Positions 1 through 11,300 of a stretch of DNA of 26,260 nt are shown one piece after another. The stretch spans positions 1 through 26,260 of the forward strand of contig JAQIFP010000066.1 of NCBI GenBank assembly GCA_030141585.1. Direction: 5' to 3'. The notes under the pieces are model-generated. The model was not told the DNA's origin and ran no database searches. It was given only the letters and a program-made list of their open reading frames with translations. Position numbers and translations under genes: made by a program. Source of the DNA: Ophryocystis elektroscirrha (taxonomy: Eukaryota > Apicomplexa > Conoidasida > Neogregarinorida > Ophryocystidae). Within the stretch, counting starts at the first letter, position 1. Each line of letters begins with the position of its first letter.

Positions 1-90
1 TATTATATATTATATATTATATATTATATATTATATATTATATATTATATATTATATATTATATATTATATATTATATATTATATTTTAT
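1..90. repeat. Heptamer tandem repeat (TTATATA)n
   Basis: The first 90 bases are an almost perfect head-to-tail array of the 7-bp unit TTATATA, about 12 copies. It is cut by the window edge and decays into irregular AT-rich sequence after about base 90. It lies downstream of the PI4K-like exon on the minus strand, so it is probably in an intron or the 3' flank of that gene. Confidence 0.9.
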
Positions 91-382
91 TTATTATATA
101 TTATATACAATATATTATTTATATATAAATGTATGGATGCATAATCATAATATATCGTTTTAGACTATAATATGTAAGTATCTATGCATGTATACAGAAT
201 TATTCATGGTCATATTTGCATGTATATATATATTTATATAATAAACATTATATAAATCAATACCCTGTGTAATTAATATGAATAAAGTATCTAATTATCC
301 ATTGTATTAATTACTATGGATAGCGTTTATCTAAAAATGTTTGGTAGTAAACTGTATATGAAAATAATGTGTACAATGTTAC
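91..382. other. AT-rich stretch with no supported exon
   Basis: This should hold either the next intron or more coding sequence of the PI4K-like gene on the minus strand. A consensus donor follows the exon at 382, and an acceptor exactly 31 nt away (352-382) fits the local intron class. The frame after that acceptor stops within about eight codons. No kinase-domain sequence is visible. The real next exon may lie outside the window. Confidence 0.5.
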
Positions 383-852
383 CATAATTGAGGTAAATAA
401 AAATAAATTTCTTCTTCTGCTCTCTTGTATAGTAAGTTAACTAAATAATCTTGAATTCCAGGTTCTGATCTATGAAAAAGGTAATAAGTGTGGAAATGAG
501 CGTCAAATAAATCTGACTGGAACATTCTTAATAATGAACCATCTTTAATCAACTGCTTAGACGGACTTCGTTCTTTTGAGTCTTGGGGTTTTGTAGTATC
601 GAAAGGTTTATCTAATTCCAAATGAGGGGCTTTTAGGTCTGAAGATAACTCGAGCTTAAAATTACACTTATAAAAATTACCCGTCGTTTTAGCATCTATT
701 ATTGTTAAAGGTAAAACTCCTAATCTTTTTTGGTACATTTTTTTGGATTTAAGTTTGGACAAAATATAATTATGCGGTAGTTTATGCAAAGATATACGAT
801 GGTGAATTGAATGAGTTTTCTTTTTAGTAATACCATTAGAACTCAATTGCAT
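383..852 (-). CDS. PI4K: Phosphatidylinositol 4-kinase III-beta-like, N-terminal part with the lipid-kinase-unique helical domain (partial)
   Basis: PI4-kinases make phosphatidylinositol 4-phosphate on Golgi and plasma membranes. The exon encodes 156 complete codons from the first in-frame ATG at 852; a TGA lies upstream in the same frame. Residues about 107-156 match the helical lipid-kinase-unique domain of PI4K III-beta: SLLRMFQSDLFD, then SEPGIQDYLVNLLY and EEEIYFYLPQL. The human protein has the same order, with LLRLFESKLFD, EPGVQAYIGN and VDFYLPQLL. The first 105 residues are basic and unconserved. The exon ends at a GTAACA donor in phase 2. The C-terminal kinase domain is not in the window. 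The start could also be internal, with upstream exons I cannot see. The domain call is firm; gene completeness is not. Confidence 0.8.
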
Positions 853-1251
853 TTCTTTAAAACTACCGAATTTCTTATGTATATGGTTAAATCATTAGTG
901 TCCCGAAAACCTGAAAATTGTAATTTATGTAGAGAATAATATTCACCTCTTATTTATGCTAAAATCGTCATAAACACAGTAAAATTGTTTTATTAATCTT
1001 TGTAAATTTACATTTTGATTTTCTTTCAAACTTTTGTTTAATTATTGAAAGAGCTAAATTATAATCTTTAACAAGGGTTTCTTAGGAAAATCATACCTAA
1101 TTTACACTAAGTTAAGTTTTTTATTTTTGTGTTTGAATACCATCAAATCCATTCAATTTTGTACCTATTTTTTGTTTAGTATAGAGTAATTCGTCATTTT
1201 AGAGTTTTTTTTTATTTTTATCTAATTTTTTTGAAAAAGAGGGTGTCAAAA
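853..1251. promoter_or_regulatory. Divergent intergenic region between the PI4K-like and CPW-WPC genes
   Basis: About 400 bp separates the two outward-facing start codons. It is AT-rich with many short T and A runs and should contain both promoters and 5' leaders. I recognise no specific promoter motif and no convincing coding exon on either strand. Confidence 0.5.
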
Positions 1252-4200
1252 ATGTATATGATATTTCGACAAATATCTATATTATGTTTTCTATCAACTT
1301 CATATGGCTTCAAAAGTAAAAATAATGCAGCTATTAAATTGTTATTTTCTGCAATACAAAAAAGTTTTATAAACTTGGATGTATGTTTATTATTTTGATT
1401 GAAATACATACAGTCAAATACTAATACACAGCCAGTGACCCTTGAAACAGATAATATAGATTTAGTTGATATTTTAAACAACCCATCAACTCAAGAAAAT
1501 GCACTAAATCAGTAAGCGCAATAGAAAAATGTGAATATATGGTTTAAATACATTTTTTGCTATACAAATAATGGTAGGCGTGCGTCAAAAGATTCCAGTA
1601 ATATTCACATACCTAGTAGTAAGTTAAATGCATTTTTACCCTTTTACACAGAAGAAGATTTAAATTATATTAAAATCCCTAATAAGCTAGCAGAAACTTT
1701 TGATGATAGCTACGATATCATGTCGCCAATATCTTTTTCTGGTATACATCGGAATATTAAAGCTCATGGATTCATGGTTTTATAATTGTAGATTTACGAA
1801 ATAGTCAAATAAACAATAAGAAATTATTTGATACGCTTCCGGGAAGCAACATACCTGTGCATGAAGATCAAGAATACAAAATAAAAAATGGTAATTTGCA
1901 TTCATTTATATATTTACGTGTAAATACGCTGCAACAGTTGATTAATAGTTAATAAATAATTTTTCTTTGTATAGTAGTTAAAATGTTACTATTTAGATAG
2001 TTATTTTCTAAAAATATAATAAATAAAACAGAAATAAACTAAATATAATCGTAATACTGTCAATCAGATTTATTTCTTACTATAAAGGACGATTCTTTAC
2101 TAAAATATGCTGATGGAGATTATTCAATGCATTTGATGCTTCCTTTGGCAAAAATGGCTCCTACAAATTCTTTATTTAGAACATTGGCTGTAGCTATTGT
2201 TGGTCCAAGTCATATACCATATCTAAAATATGTCAATTTATCTAAAGAATTATGTCTCAAATATAAAATTCCTTTAATGAATGAAAAGTCCTACGTTTCT
2301 CAAAAAGCTATTGGCTACCTGAAGCTAACTAAACTCCCTGACATCCCTATTTTAGTATTATACATATTTCTTAAATAAAGTATAGGTAGATTATAACACT
2401 CCGGGCTTTATAGCTTTAGTTAAATTACCTAACCAAAGTACACAGATTGATGATCTTTTAACTAAAACTTTTATTGGTAAATATAAATATGCTAAAAAGT
2501 GTAAATATAAATGTGTCTATTAAATTGATTATAATTATTTCTATATGATTATATAATTAATATGATTCATTATTAATTAAGAATTTACTATTATATATTA
2601 CATATCAATATTGTAACGTAATAATACAATGCTAGTATTTGTTTTTTATATAAATTCACATAAAACATGAAATTATTATATATGGTCAACTATTTGTTAT
2701 GTATGCATATTTGATATATCAGACAGTATAAAAAGTATCCAGAAAATTATACTATGTTCTCTAGGTTTGAATATACCAACTCTAACGAATACAGAATTAG
2801 ACATCTTAGACAAAGTATTTCTGCTGTGTCTCTCAAACGATATAGATGTGCAAATTCAAGACATTTAAAGTTCTTCTAATTGAAAAAGATAAAAAATTAA
2901 AGTTGCCATGTTACTCCAAGCTGGAAAATGTTATTTGGTGTGAAAATTGTAAAATACCTGATATAAGGTAAAATAATGCAGTCTATATGCATAACATCAA
3001 ATACGAAGATTGATATGACTTATTATATATCACTAAAATTATGTTAAAATTTTATATTTTATAATATATATGTATGAATATATATAGTAATATGAATAGA
3101 GATAACTATAAATAATTATATATATTAAGATATTTTCAAATGATTGTACATATATATGCATAATATATATATATATATATATATACATGTATACATATAT
3201 AGTAATTTATTAGTTTAACGTTTCAATAAAGAATTATAATGAGTAACAAAATAGAATGCATTATAATTCATAAATTTGACCAAATGGTAAAAGGGTTTAC
3301 GAAAACAAACAAAACGTGTCAATAAAACCTCATTTTGAATACCGTTGGATGCAGAATATAAGTTAGTAAAGTAAGAGTTTACATTAAATTTAGCTGAGAA
3401 ATTAAATGAAATAAACGGTCTTGTGGATGAAACAATAGAAGCTTTCGAAGAAGATCAAGAAAAAACTGAAAGTGACAAAACTCATTTAGATGATAATCTT
3501 AAAAGCTTAATGAACCAAGTATATAAATTGAACACAATTCACTTATAAAGGCAATTGATAAAGGAGCAAAAATAATAATTAGAGAGGAAGAGAAGAAAAA
3601 TCAAATTAATCACAAAGAAGCACAAAATCAGCTCAATAATGATAAAGTATAAATTTAAAATATCAAAAGGATTTTTGTAGGAGAAATATACGGGGGGCTG
3701 TAAACGTGATTACTCCCATAAATGTCCGATTAAATGGGATTTTAATAAAGAATCAAATGTTTGCATACCTCCTGCAGGTTCAAAATACATTAGTTTATTG
3801 ACTCTTTGTAGAATATCAGGGGTCATGTGCACCTGCAAATTTAAAAGGAGCTTCAACTGACCAAAAGGTTGAATTTGCATGGAAATGCTTAGCAGAATGG
3901 CCCTGTATTAAACCTCCTAAAATAGATTTTACTAAAATCAAATGCCCTCTGCAGTATACACATTATTCTCTTTTACATTCTTAGATGGACTAATGAAAGA
4001 GATTATATATGCATAGCGCCTAATACTTATGAAGGTCACTGTTCTCATGTCACAGATTTTGCGAAATTCTCTAACAATGATAGGGTGAATATATAAACTT
4101 GATAAACAGTATATATATATATACATAAATTTTAAGAATTACTTATTAATATTAATATCTGTATTTTATTTAACTTCAGCTTACTGTTCAGCTTATTACA

Positions 4201-4619
4201 TATAATCATGAAAAGTGTGTATATATGCTATAATATAATGTTTGTGTATAAGGGCATACTTGATCAACATATAAACACTGTTGCTATATATTCGATCAAT
4301 TGAATAAATTACTAATCAATTAAAATAATGAATTTCATTTATTAATTTCATTAGATTAAATGGGCTTTGAATTGCAATGCAACATGGGCAACGACCGAAG
4401 AAGGTAAATTAGTTTCTATAACAACATTTAATGTTAGGATTAAAAAAAACTAAATATGCAGATTATGAAAAAATACAACCTAAGTAAGCCAAAAAAATAA
4501 AGCTATTGTATTCAAATGATTTAATATAAACCTGCTAATATTTAATCAGGATAATTGAGATGAATGGACCAATCGATCTCCACACTGGCGATATAAGACA
4601 TATGCTTCAAGATAAATAA
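1252..4619 (+). CDS. Secreted CPW-WPC-domain protein (17 exons, 567 aa)
   Basis: CPW-WPC proteins are secreted alveolate proteins; in Plasmodium they are expressed at the ookinete surface. Exons: 1252-1380, 1414-1511, 1578-1741, 1792-1890, 2068-2354, 2386-2476, 2765-2814, 2846-2967, 3294-3361, 3394-3518, 3551-3646, 3681-3777, 3812-3953, 3985-4084, 4355-4403, 4438-4483, 4550-4619. All phases agree. Residues 1-20 are a signal peptide (MYMIFRQISILCFLSTSYG). Residues 21-345 are unrecognised, and about 345-400 are charged and helical, probably coiled coil. The first CPW-WPC domain (about 407-465) has GGCKRDYSHKCPIKW, then YQGSCAP and CLAEWPC. A second copy (about 475-535) has KCPLQW and YEGHCS but lacks the opening C-x-RDY and ends in CNATWAT instead of WPC. 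Nine of 16 introns are 31-34 nt. It is possible, but less likely, that the N-terminal part is a separate gene. Confidence 0.78.
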
Positions 4620-4650
4620 AAAAAATTACAAGAAAAAACCGAATATTATT

Positions 4651-7600
4651 TCATACACTATTTTGGATAAAATGTTTCCATTTTTTATAATTTTCATCTA
4701 AAAATGGAAATTCCACAGGAACTGAAGCTAATGAATTAGCTGGAGATTTCTCAGAAAACTTTGCCAATACAGGTGTCTCTATTGGCAATAAATTTGAATT
4801 TTGACAATTATCAAGAACTGGTGATATGCTTGATGCATGTGTTGACGACGTTCTTGCACATGGCGATGCGTTAACATTGAATGTATCCAATGTTAATATC
4901 TAAATATATATATACAAATATTACATTTTAGTTTATATTTACATATATATATATATACATATGTATAATATCATAAATAATTATATGTGTGAATGTACCT
5001 CTTTTTCTTGCTTAGATTGATTGAAAAAAGTTTCACGAACAAACTCTAAAGAAGTTTGAATAGTCTCACATTGGAATATTAGTTGCGAGAATTCATTGGA
5101 ACAATAAGGCTCTGATTTTCATGTAATAAAGCTCATTTTTACTTTTAGTTTCAAAAGCGACGGAACCGCAGTAGATAGAATGGGGTTCCATAAAAAACGA
5201 AGACAAATTCATTTTATACTGCTTTAATTCTTTTACTTGGTCAGATACGAGCTCAAATCTAACATTCCAGTTTATGAAATATTTAACTCACGTCATATAA
5301 CGATCATGTGAGGAAATAAGTATTATAGGGGAAAAGCTAAAATACGCTAAACTTTGATTATAGTCATTTCTTGTCGCTGATATTGTGGTCATATAGTTTC
5401 CAATATATATTTTTAGCGAAAATGTCTGATTGGTAAGTACAATATATGTGTTTATATAGTATATTCTATATTATATAATATTTTCTTTTTTTGGAAATAA
5501 AGAAAACAATATTTATTATCATATATATGTATAATAGATAGATAAAGGTAAATTTTTTTTTTTTTTTTAATTATAAATATTATTAAATATAAATAAATAT
5601 ATTTAAATGTATATTGAATGCGCTTTGAAACAAACAATTTAATATCAAGATCTAATAGGTAGTTATAGCCTTTTTAAATACTTATGTAAAATGTTTTAAA
5701 ATCAAATCTATTACTTAATTTTGTTTTAGACGTATGTTAATTATCAAGATATATTTACAATGCATTGGCATATATATATAGATAGATATTTTGAAACATA
5801 CTCTAGAATTGTTGAAGTAAATACTAAAATATTACGTCTATATATAGTTATAAATAAAGACTTAATATATATCTCTAATTAAGCATATATTATTTGAAAA
5901 ATACAGCTAAGTATAGTAAAAAACGTTACCTCGTTTTTTCCAATATCAGATAAACAGAAAAATACTAAACGCATTATAAAGTAAGTTTCTATTGAATTGA
6001 GAGGTTTTGTTTTACGCTCATAATCGCACTTGAAAATTACGTTAGAAATATCTGTTTTATTGAACTGACTAGTACGAATAACTTTAACAGGTTTTCGGCA
6101 AACTGACAAGTTATTTAGCAATGGATTTTTTCTATAATCAATTGGAGGAGAAGGCAAAGATGGGGACAAGGCAGAGTTTACTGAAGGATATACAGATTTG
6201 GTAATATTAATTGATGCATCAAACCATTTGATGGCAACGTCAAAGTGATAAGTTAATAAAACGTGATCCATATGATTTGATGTATTTATACATTTTACTT
6301 GATGGAGCTTGAACCTTATTGGAATTGCTGAAGTACATGCTTTTGATAATTTTAATGTTCCTGTTGCTATCTTCAAACAAGGAGCATCTTCTCCTTCACA
6401 AACAAACTCCCAAAGAATTATGCTGATTTCGAAAAATCCATTAATTTCAAGTAATTAAGAACGTAAATATTTAAAACAAAAAATTTATTTTATATTATTA
6501 TATTCACATCTAATTAAAAAATTTAATTGAGCTTATACATATGTATACTGTATATATATCTTACGAGCAATAAGGCTCATTGTAATAAATATAGCTGGAT
6601 ATGTGAGATCCAAGTGACGTTACTTCACAATCAGACAACAATGGACTTCCATATAAATATTCTCCAATTGATACGCTTATATATGGTTTCTGACAGAAAT
6701 TAAAAATTTAAATGATGCTTTGTTTAAAATTTCGTTCTATTATATGAGCAACTTATTATTATTATAATAAATATTACATAGATATATGTAGATTATAATT
6801 TATCATTATACATTATTAATATTTATATATATATATATATATTATATATACATATATTATATGAATATATATTATATAGATATATATTATATAAACATAT
6901 ATTATATAGACATATATTATATAAATGTTGTATAGATATATATCATATAGATATATATTATATAGATATATATTATAAAGATATATATTATATAGATATA
7001 TATTATATAGACTTATATTATACAGACATATATTATCTAGATATATAATTTATAGACATATATTATATGAATATATTTATATACATATGTTTGAAAAATA
7101 CACAATAAAGTAATAAATAATATCGAGTCAAAAAAAAGCTTTGACATTTGATTACCTGGAACAAAGACATTGTACTAGGCTTTAGATTTGTTAAGAATAA
7201 GTTTATGGATTGAACAGTTGTTGGTTCCAACTCTCGAATTGCCGGAGAATTAATTGTTTCATAAGTATCACTTATCTCAATATCTTTGCAAAGATTAGCT
7301 TTAGCAACAGGGGCTAATTCAGGCGGTTTTGCAATCGGCTTTATAAAACATAAATTTCTCTTTACTGCACTGAATAAGCTTTGACGCAGCTCTATATAAA
7401 CGTGAAGGTTTCCATTCCTAGTTCGATCAGGCTTTTCTAACTAAAGAATCAAATAATTCAATTTAATAGAGGTCAGTAGAAATGTTCTCATACGTTAGTA
7501 ATGTATATATATACTATATACATTTTATATATATATACTAAGTATTGTCTATATAGCATAAATTTTGCTTATAATTTATATCATATAAGTTTTGATTAAA

Positions 7601-8103
7601 TTACATATATATATATACATATTAACGTATTGATGCTAATAAAAAATTATTATTTATTATTTTTTATTATTTATCATTATTGATTTTTATTAGAACATTT
7701 CTAAATACATTTTTTTCGCAATTATTCAAATATTTATTGTAGGATTGTATATTTTACTCTTAATTGAGCTCTAAGAGTGTTGAAATCTTTGTTGAAGTTA
7801 GATGTATCAAGTGTGTACTGCCCAATCAGGATATTATGAATATTGAATAACTGAAATTGGAGCAGTAAATATTTGGAATATGGTATTCTTGTTTTGAATG
7901 CAAATGGTATGGCTCCATTCTTCCCTTCAACTACACCAGTTGCGACGGAATGTCGCAAAGAAGATTTATTACGAAGTAAATTTATTGCTAAATGATAAGC
8001 ATTCTATATTTATATTAGAAGCAAACATATTTACTGTTATTTCAAATCTTAGCTTGTCAACTTTATCTATTATAACTATAAAATGAGGATTTGGTATATA
8101 CAT
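4651..8103 (-). CDS. Putative multi-C2-like domain protein, function unknown (9 exons, 609 aa)
   Basis: I do not recognise this family. Exons in order: 8035-8103, 7758-8003, 7156-7440, 6565-6689, 5930-6422, 5292-5425, 5143-5258, 4999-5111, 4651-4899. All phases agree. The start is the first ATG after an in-frame TAA. There is no signal peptide or membrane segment. The beta-rich pattern suggests three C2-like folds: about 1-130 (FIVIIDKVDKLRFEIT, then YLLLQFQLFNIHNILIGQY), about 175-340 (KPYISVSIGEYLYGSPLL) and about 355-500 (FSLKIYIGNYMTTIS). A PYCS motif followed 8-9 residues later by CE occurs twice (PYCSIILWEFVCE; PYCSNEFSQLIFQCE), which hints at a duplicated domain. The last 80 residues are Ser/Pro-rich and probably disordered. 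A tensin-, CEP120- or calpain-type C2 protein is possible. It ends 31 bp from the convergent CPW-WPC stop. Confidence 0.6.
6838..7085. repeat. 15-bp AT minisatellite in an intron of the C2-like gene
   Basis: This is a degenerate tandem array with consensus GATATATATTATATA. Substitutions occur mainly at the GATA position (GACA, GACT, AATG). It lies wholly within the intron 6690-7155 of the minus-strand C2-like gene. Confidence 0.8.
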
Positions 8104-8390
8104 TAGACTTTATGAAAGCACACTCTCTATATAATAATTTATATCTTCCGGAACGTCTCAATCGTAGTAACTTATAGTTTTATTATAAAATTACATATAA
8201 CATCTCTATCTATTTTCAATATATTATTATGTTTATCAATATGATATATTTAGTATGTAATATGTTCAATTTGAGTTATAGGTTTTATCATTACTTGAAG
8301 CTTTTTTTTTTTTTTTTAAATCATTTTTATTATATACTGAAACAATCAAGTATAGTGTTAAAAAAAAAAAAAAATTATAAATTATGCAAA
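8104..8390. other. Intergenic region between SEC62 (3') and the C2-like gene (5')
   Basis: Both neighbours are on the minus strand, so this 287-bp region holds the SEC62 3' end and the C2-like gene promoter. It contains poly-T and poly-A tracts near 8303 and 8360. I see no other gene in it. Confidence 0.5.
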
Positions 8391-11300
8391 TTAAGTGGAT
8401 TCAGCATCATGTATAACCATTGCACATATCTCAGATTTCGTATTATGAAGCAGAGTTTTAACAGATTCAACACATTTTGGATAACAATGAGAATCAATTA
8501 AAGCCTATTTAAGAATAATTCACGCTATAAAAATACCTTCAAACAGCTGCAATCGTCCATACACTCTTTTTTTAATTCTTGGAAACTATCAAAACCACAT
8601 TTCTTAAAACAGTCATAAGGATCTGATTCCCTCAAAGTTTCAAATCGACTTGAGTCACTAGGGTCGATAGATAGTTTTTGAACTCCCCAGTCAACAACAT
8701 CCAAAAATTGTCTGCAATACATATATGTAATATTTTAGCAATATATAATAAATATATTTATATAAATATATATATATTTATATATATATATGTATATATA
8801 TATATCAAAATAATAAAATTAAATTTATTACTACTAATATATAATCACCCATATTGATTTTATATATATATATATATATATGTGGATAAACATATAAATA
8901 CTTTATTTATTTATTAGAGTAAATAGATATTGTATACTTAATGGTAGTAATTTTAACTTAAATTATTAGTAATATTTTTTTTTACGTATATCGAAAGAAT
9001 GCATGTTTAGAATATACATATATTTAACTTAATTATAATTTACTTGAAAGAAACGAATAGACATATTTGTCTAAGTAAACTGATTATATGTTACCTTTTT
9101 GCGAAATCATGAACGTCTTTAATGCTATGAGTTTGTCTTAATTGATATACAGCAACGGAAATCAATAAAGCCAAAAATGCTCTGCAAAAGTACATCAATA
9201 AGCCGTCCTGTCGCGTTTCGGAGGAATACAGGGGAAAAAAAGAATCAATAACACCTAACTAAAATGGCTTCTTTTTTTTTTTTTTATTACGTCTTCAGCA
9301 AAAAAATTTGGTAAAATCCAAAAATCAAACCCTCCAAACCATAATAAGATGAACACGACAAGTCTCAAAACAATCAGTATAAGCTACAAAATTATACATT
9401 TAACTTAAGTAATAATTCATCAGGAATATATACACTGAACATAACAACTTTCTAACATACATCAAATCATAATTTCTGTATTGATACAACAGTTTTTAAA
9501 TAAATTAAGACATTCGAGAGTACTCAAATAAATTATATGTTATATTTGCACTATAAGTTTATTCTAAATAAATATTGGTGTAAAAATAAATTTATATGAA
9601 AAAAAATTGAATTATGTATTAACGTTGTCCAGAGTAACAATTTTGAAATATATTAAATAAAAATCTGTACATTAATTAAAATATATTTATATCTATATAT
9701 ATATATAAATTGTAGAGAGTATTAAGAGTACCGTTAATAACTAAACTAAACTAGCTATATTTACCAAAAATGTGGATAAAGCAACAACGAAATACCAAAT
9801 CATCAGTTTCATTTTTAAGGGCCAAGCAGGAAACATACAAATAGCCTTAAAAAAGATAAAGCAGTGTAATCATGATACTAAAACTGAGATTATGATAAGT
9901 GCAAGTATAACATATCTCCAGTTATCAGGTATTTCATATAATAGAACGTAAAAGGAAGATTTGTCAAATAACTGATTCTCGGAATATTCAAGTTTCTTTG
10001 GCCATTTTACGGTTTTTTGTTCTAAGCATTAAACGTTCGATATTTAAACAGTAACTATATATTTATGATATGAATTACTTTACGTGTAAATGTACACATA
10101 TAACATAAATACATAAATTATACACAAGCATACAATTCACCATATACATTATTGTATATAAATTACGGAGATACATTAAATATATAAGCTACATATATAG
10201 CCTATTTGTATAGTTTATATATATATATATATAGACTATATATATAGACTACATATATAGCCTACATATATAGCCTACATATATAGCCTATGTATATAGC
10301 CTATGTATATAGCCTATGTATATAGCCTATGTATACAGCCTATGTATATAGCCTATGTATATAGCCTATGTATACAGCCTATGTATATAGCCTATGTATA
10401 TAGCCTATGTATATAGCCTATGTATATAGCATATGTATATAACCTATGTATATAGCCTATGTATATAGCCTATGTATATAGCCTATGTATATAGCCTATG
10501 TATATAGCCTATGTATATAGCCTATGTATATAGCCTATGTATATATCCTATGTATATAGCCTATGTATATAGCCTATGTCTATAGCCTATGTATATAGCC
10601 TATGTATATAGCCTATGTATATAGCCTNNNNNNNNNNNNNNNNNNNNNNNNNNNNNNNNNNNNNNNNNNNNNNNNNNNNNNNNNNNNNNNNNNNNNNNNN
10701 NNNNNNNNNNNNNNNNNNNNNNNNNNNTATGTATATATCCTATGTATATATCCTATGTATATAGCCTATGTATATAGCCTATGTATACAGCCTGTATATA
10801 GAGCCTATATATATAGCCTATGTATATAGCCTATGTATATAGCCTATGTATATATCCTATGTATATAGCCTATGTATATAGCCTATGTCTATAGCCTATG
10901 TATATAGCCTATGTATATAGCCTATGTATATAGCCTATGTATATAGCCTATGTATATAGCCTATGTATATATCCTATGTATATATCCTATGTATATAGCC
11001 TATGTATATAGCCTATGTATACAGCCTGTATATAGAGCCTATATATATAGCCTATGTATATAGCCTATGTATATAGCCTATGTATATAGCCTATGGATAT
11101 GTAAAACTAGATACATTTACACAGTCTTTGTATATAATCAAATAAAACAGTAAACTTTTTCAAAATATATAGTAATAATTATTGAGAAAAATGCTTTTTA
11201 TTTAAATTATAATATAGTTAAATGCAAAGCTTATTACTTGACTTCATTGAATATAATAAGTATTAAAAAAAATTTCCTATTTTCTAATCAAGTATTATAT

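Noticed and set aside
1218..1481. Minus-strand open frame of 87 codons
   Set aside because: It is the antisense shadow of the signal-peptide exon and second exon of the CPW-WPC gene.
2815..2870. Apparent frameshift in the CPW-WPC gene after LDILDK
   Set aside because: A one-base indel first seemed needed near 2867. A 31-nt intron at 2815-2845 with good GT/AG ends restores the frame without any error.
5100..5150. Apparent homopolymer frameshift in the C2-like gene
   Set aside because: The shift disappears when 5112-5142 is removed as a 31-nt intron in phase 1, so it is not evidence of a pseudogene or sequencing error.
5879..6689. HAP2/GCS1-type gamete fusogen
   Set aside because: Cysteines and beta-rich sequence suggested it, but there is no signal peptide, membrane segment or HAP2 signature, and the product reads as C2-like and cytosolic.
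8505..8536. SEC62 ending at the TAG at 8525
   Set aside because: The TAG falls inside a 32-nt intron (8505-8536). Splicing it keeps phase and adds a further exon rich in the same cysteine motif, so the stop at 8391 is preferred.
10602..10829. Open frame across the N gap
   Set aside because: It is a translation of the 13-bp minisatellite and undetermined bases, not a gene.
10224..11096. CRISPR array
   Set aside because: Units are contiguous with no unique spacers, in a eukaryotic intron; this is a minisatellite.
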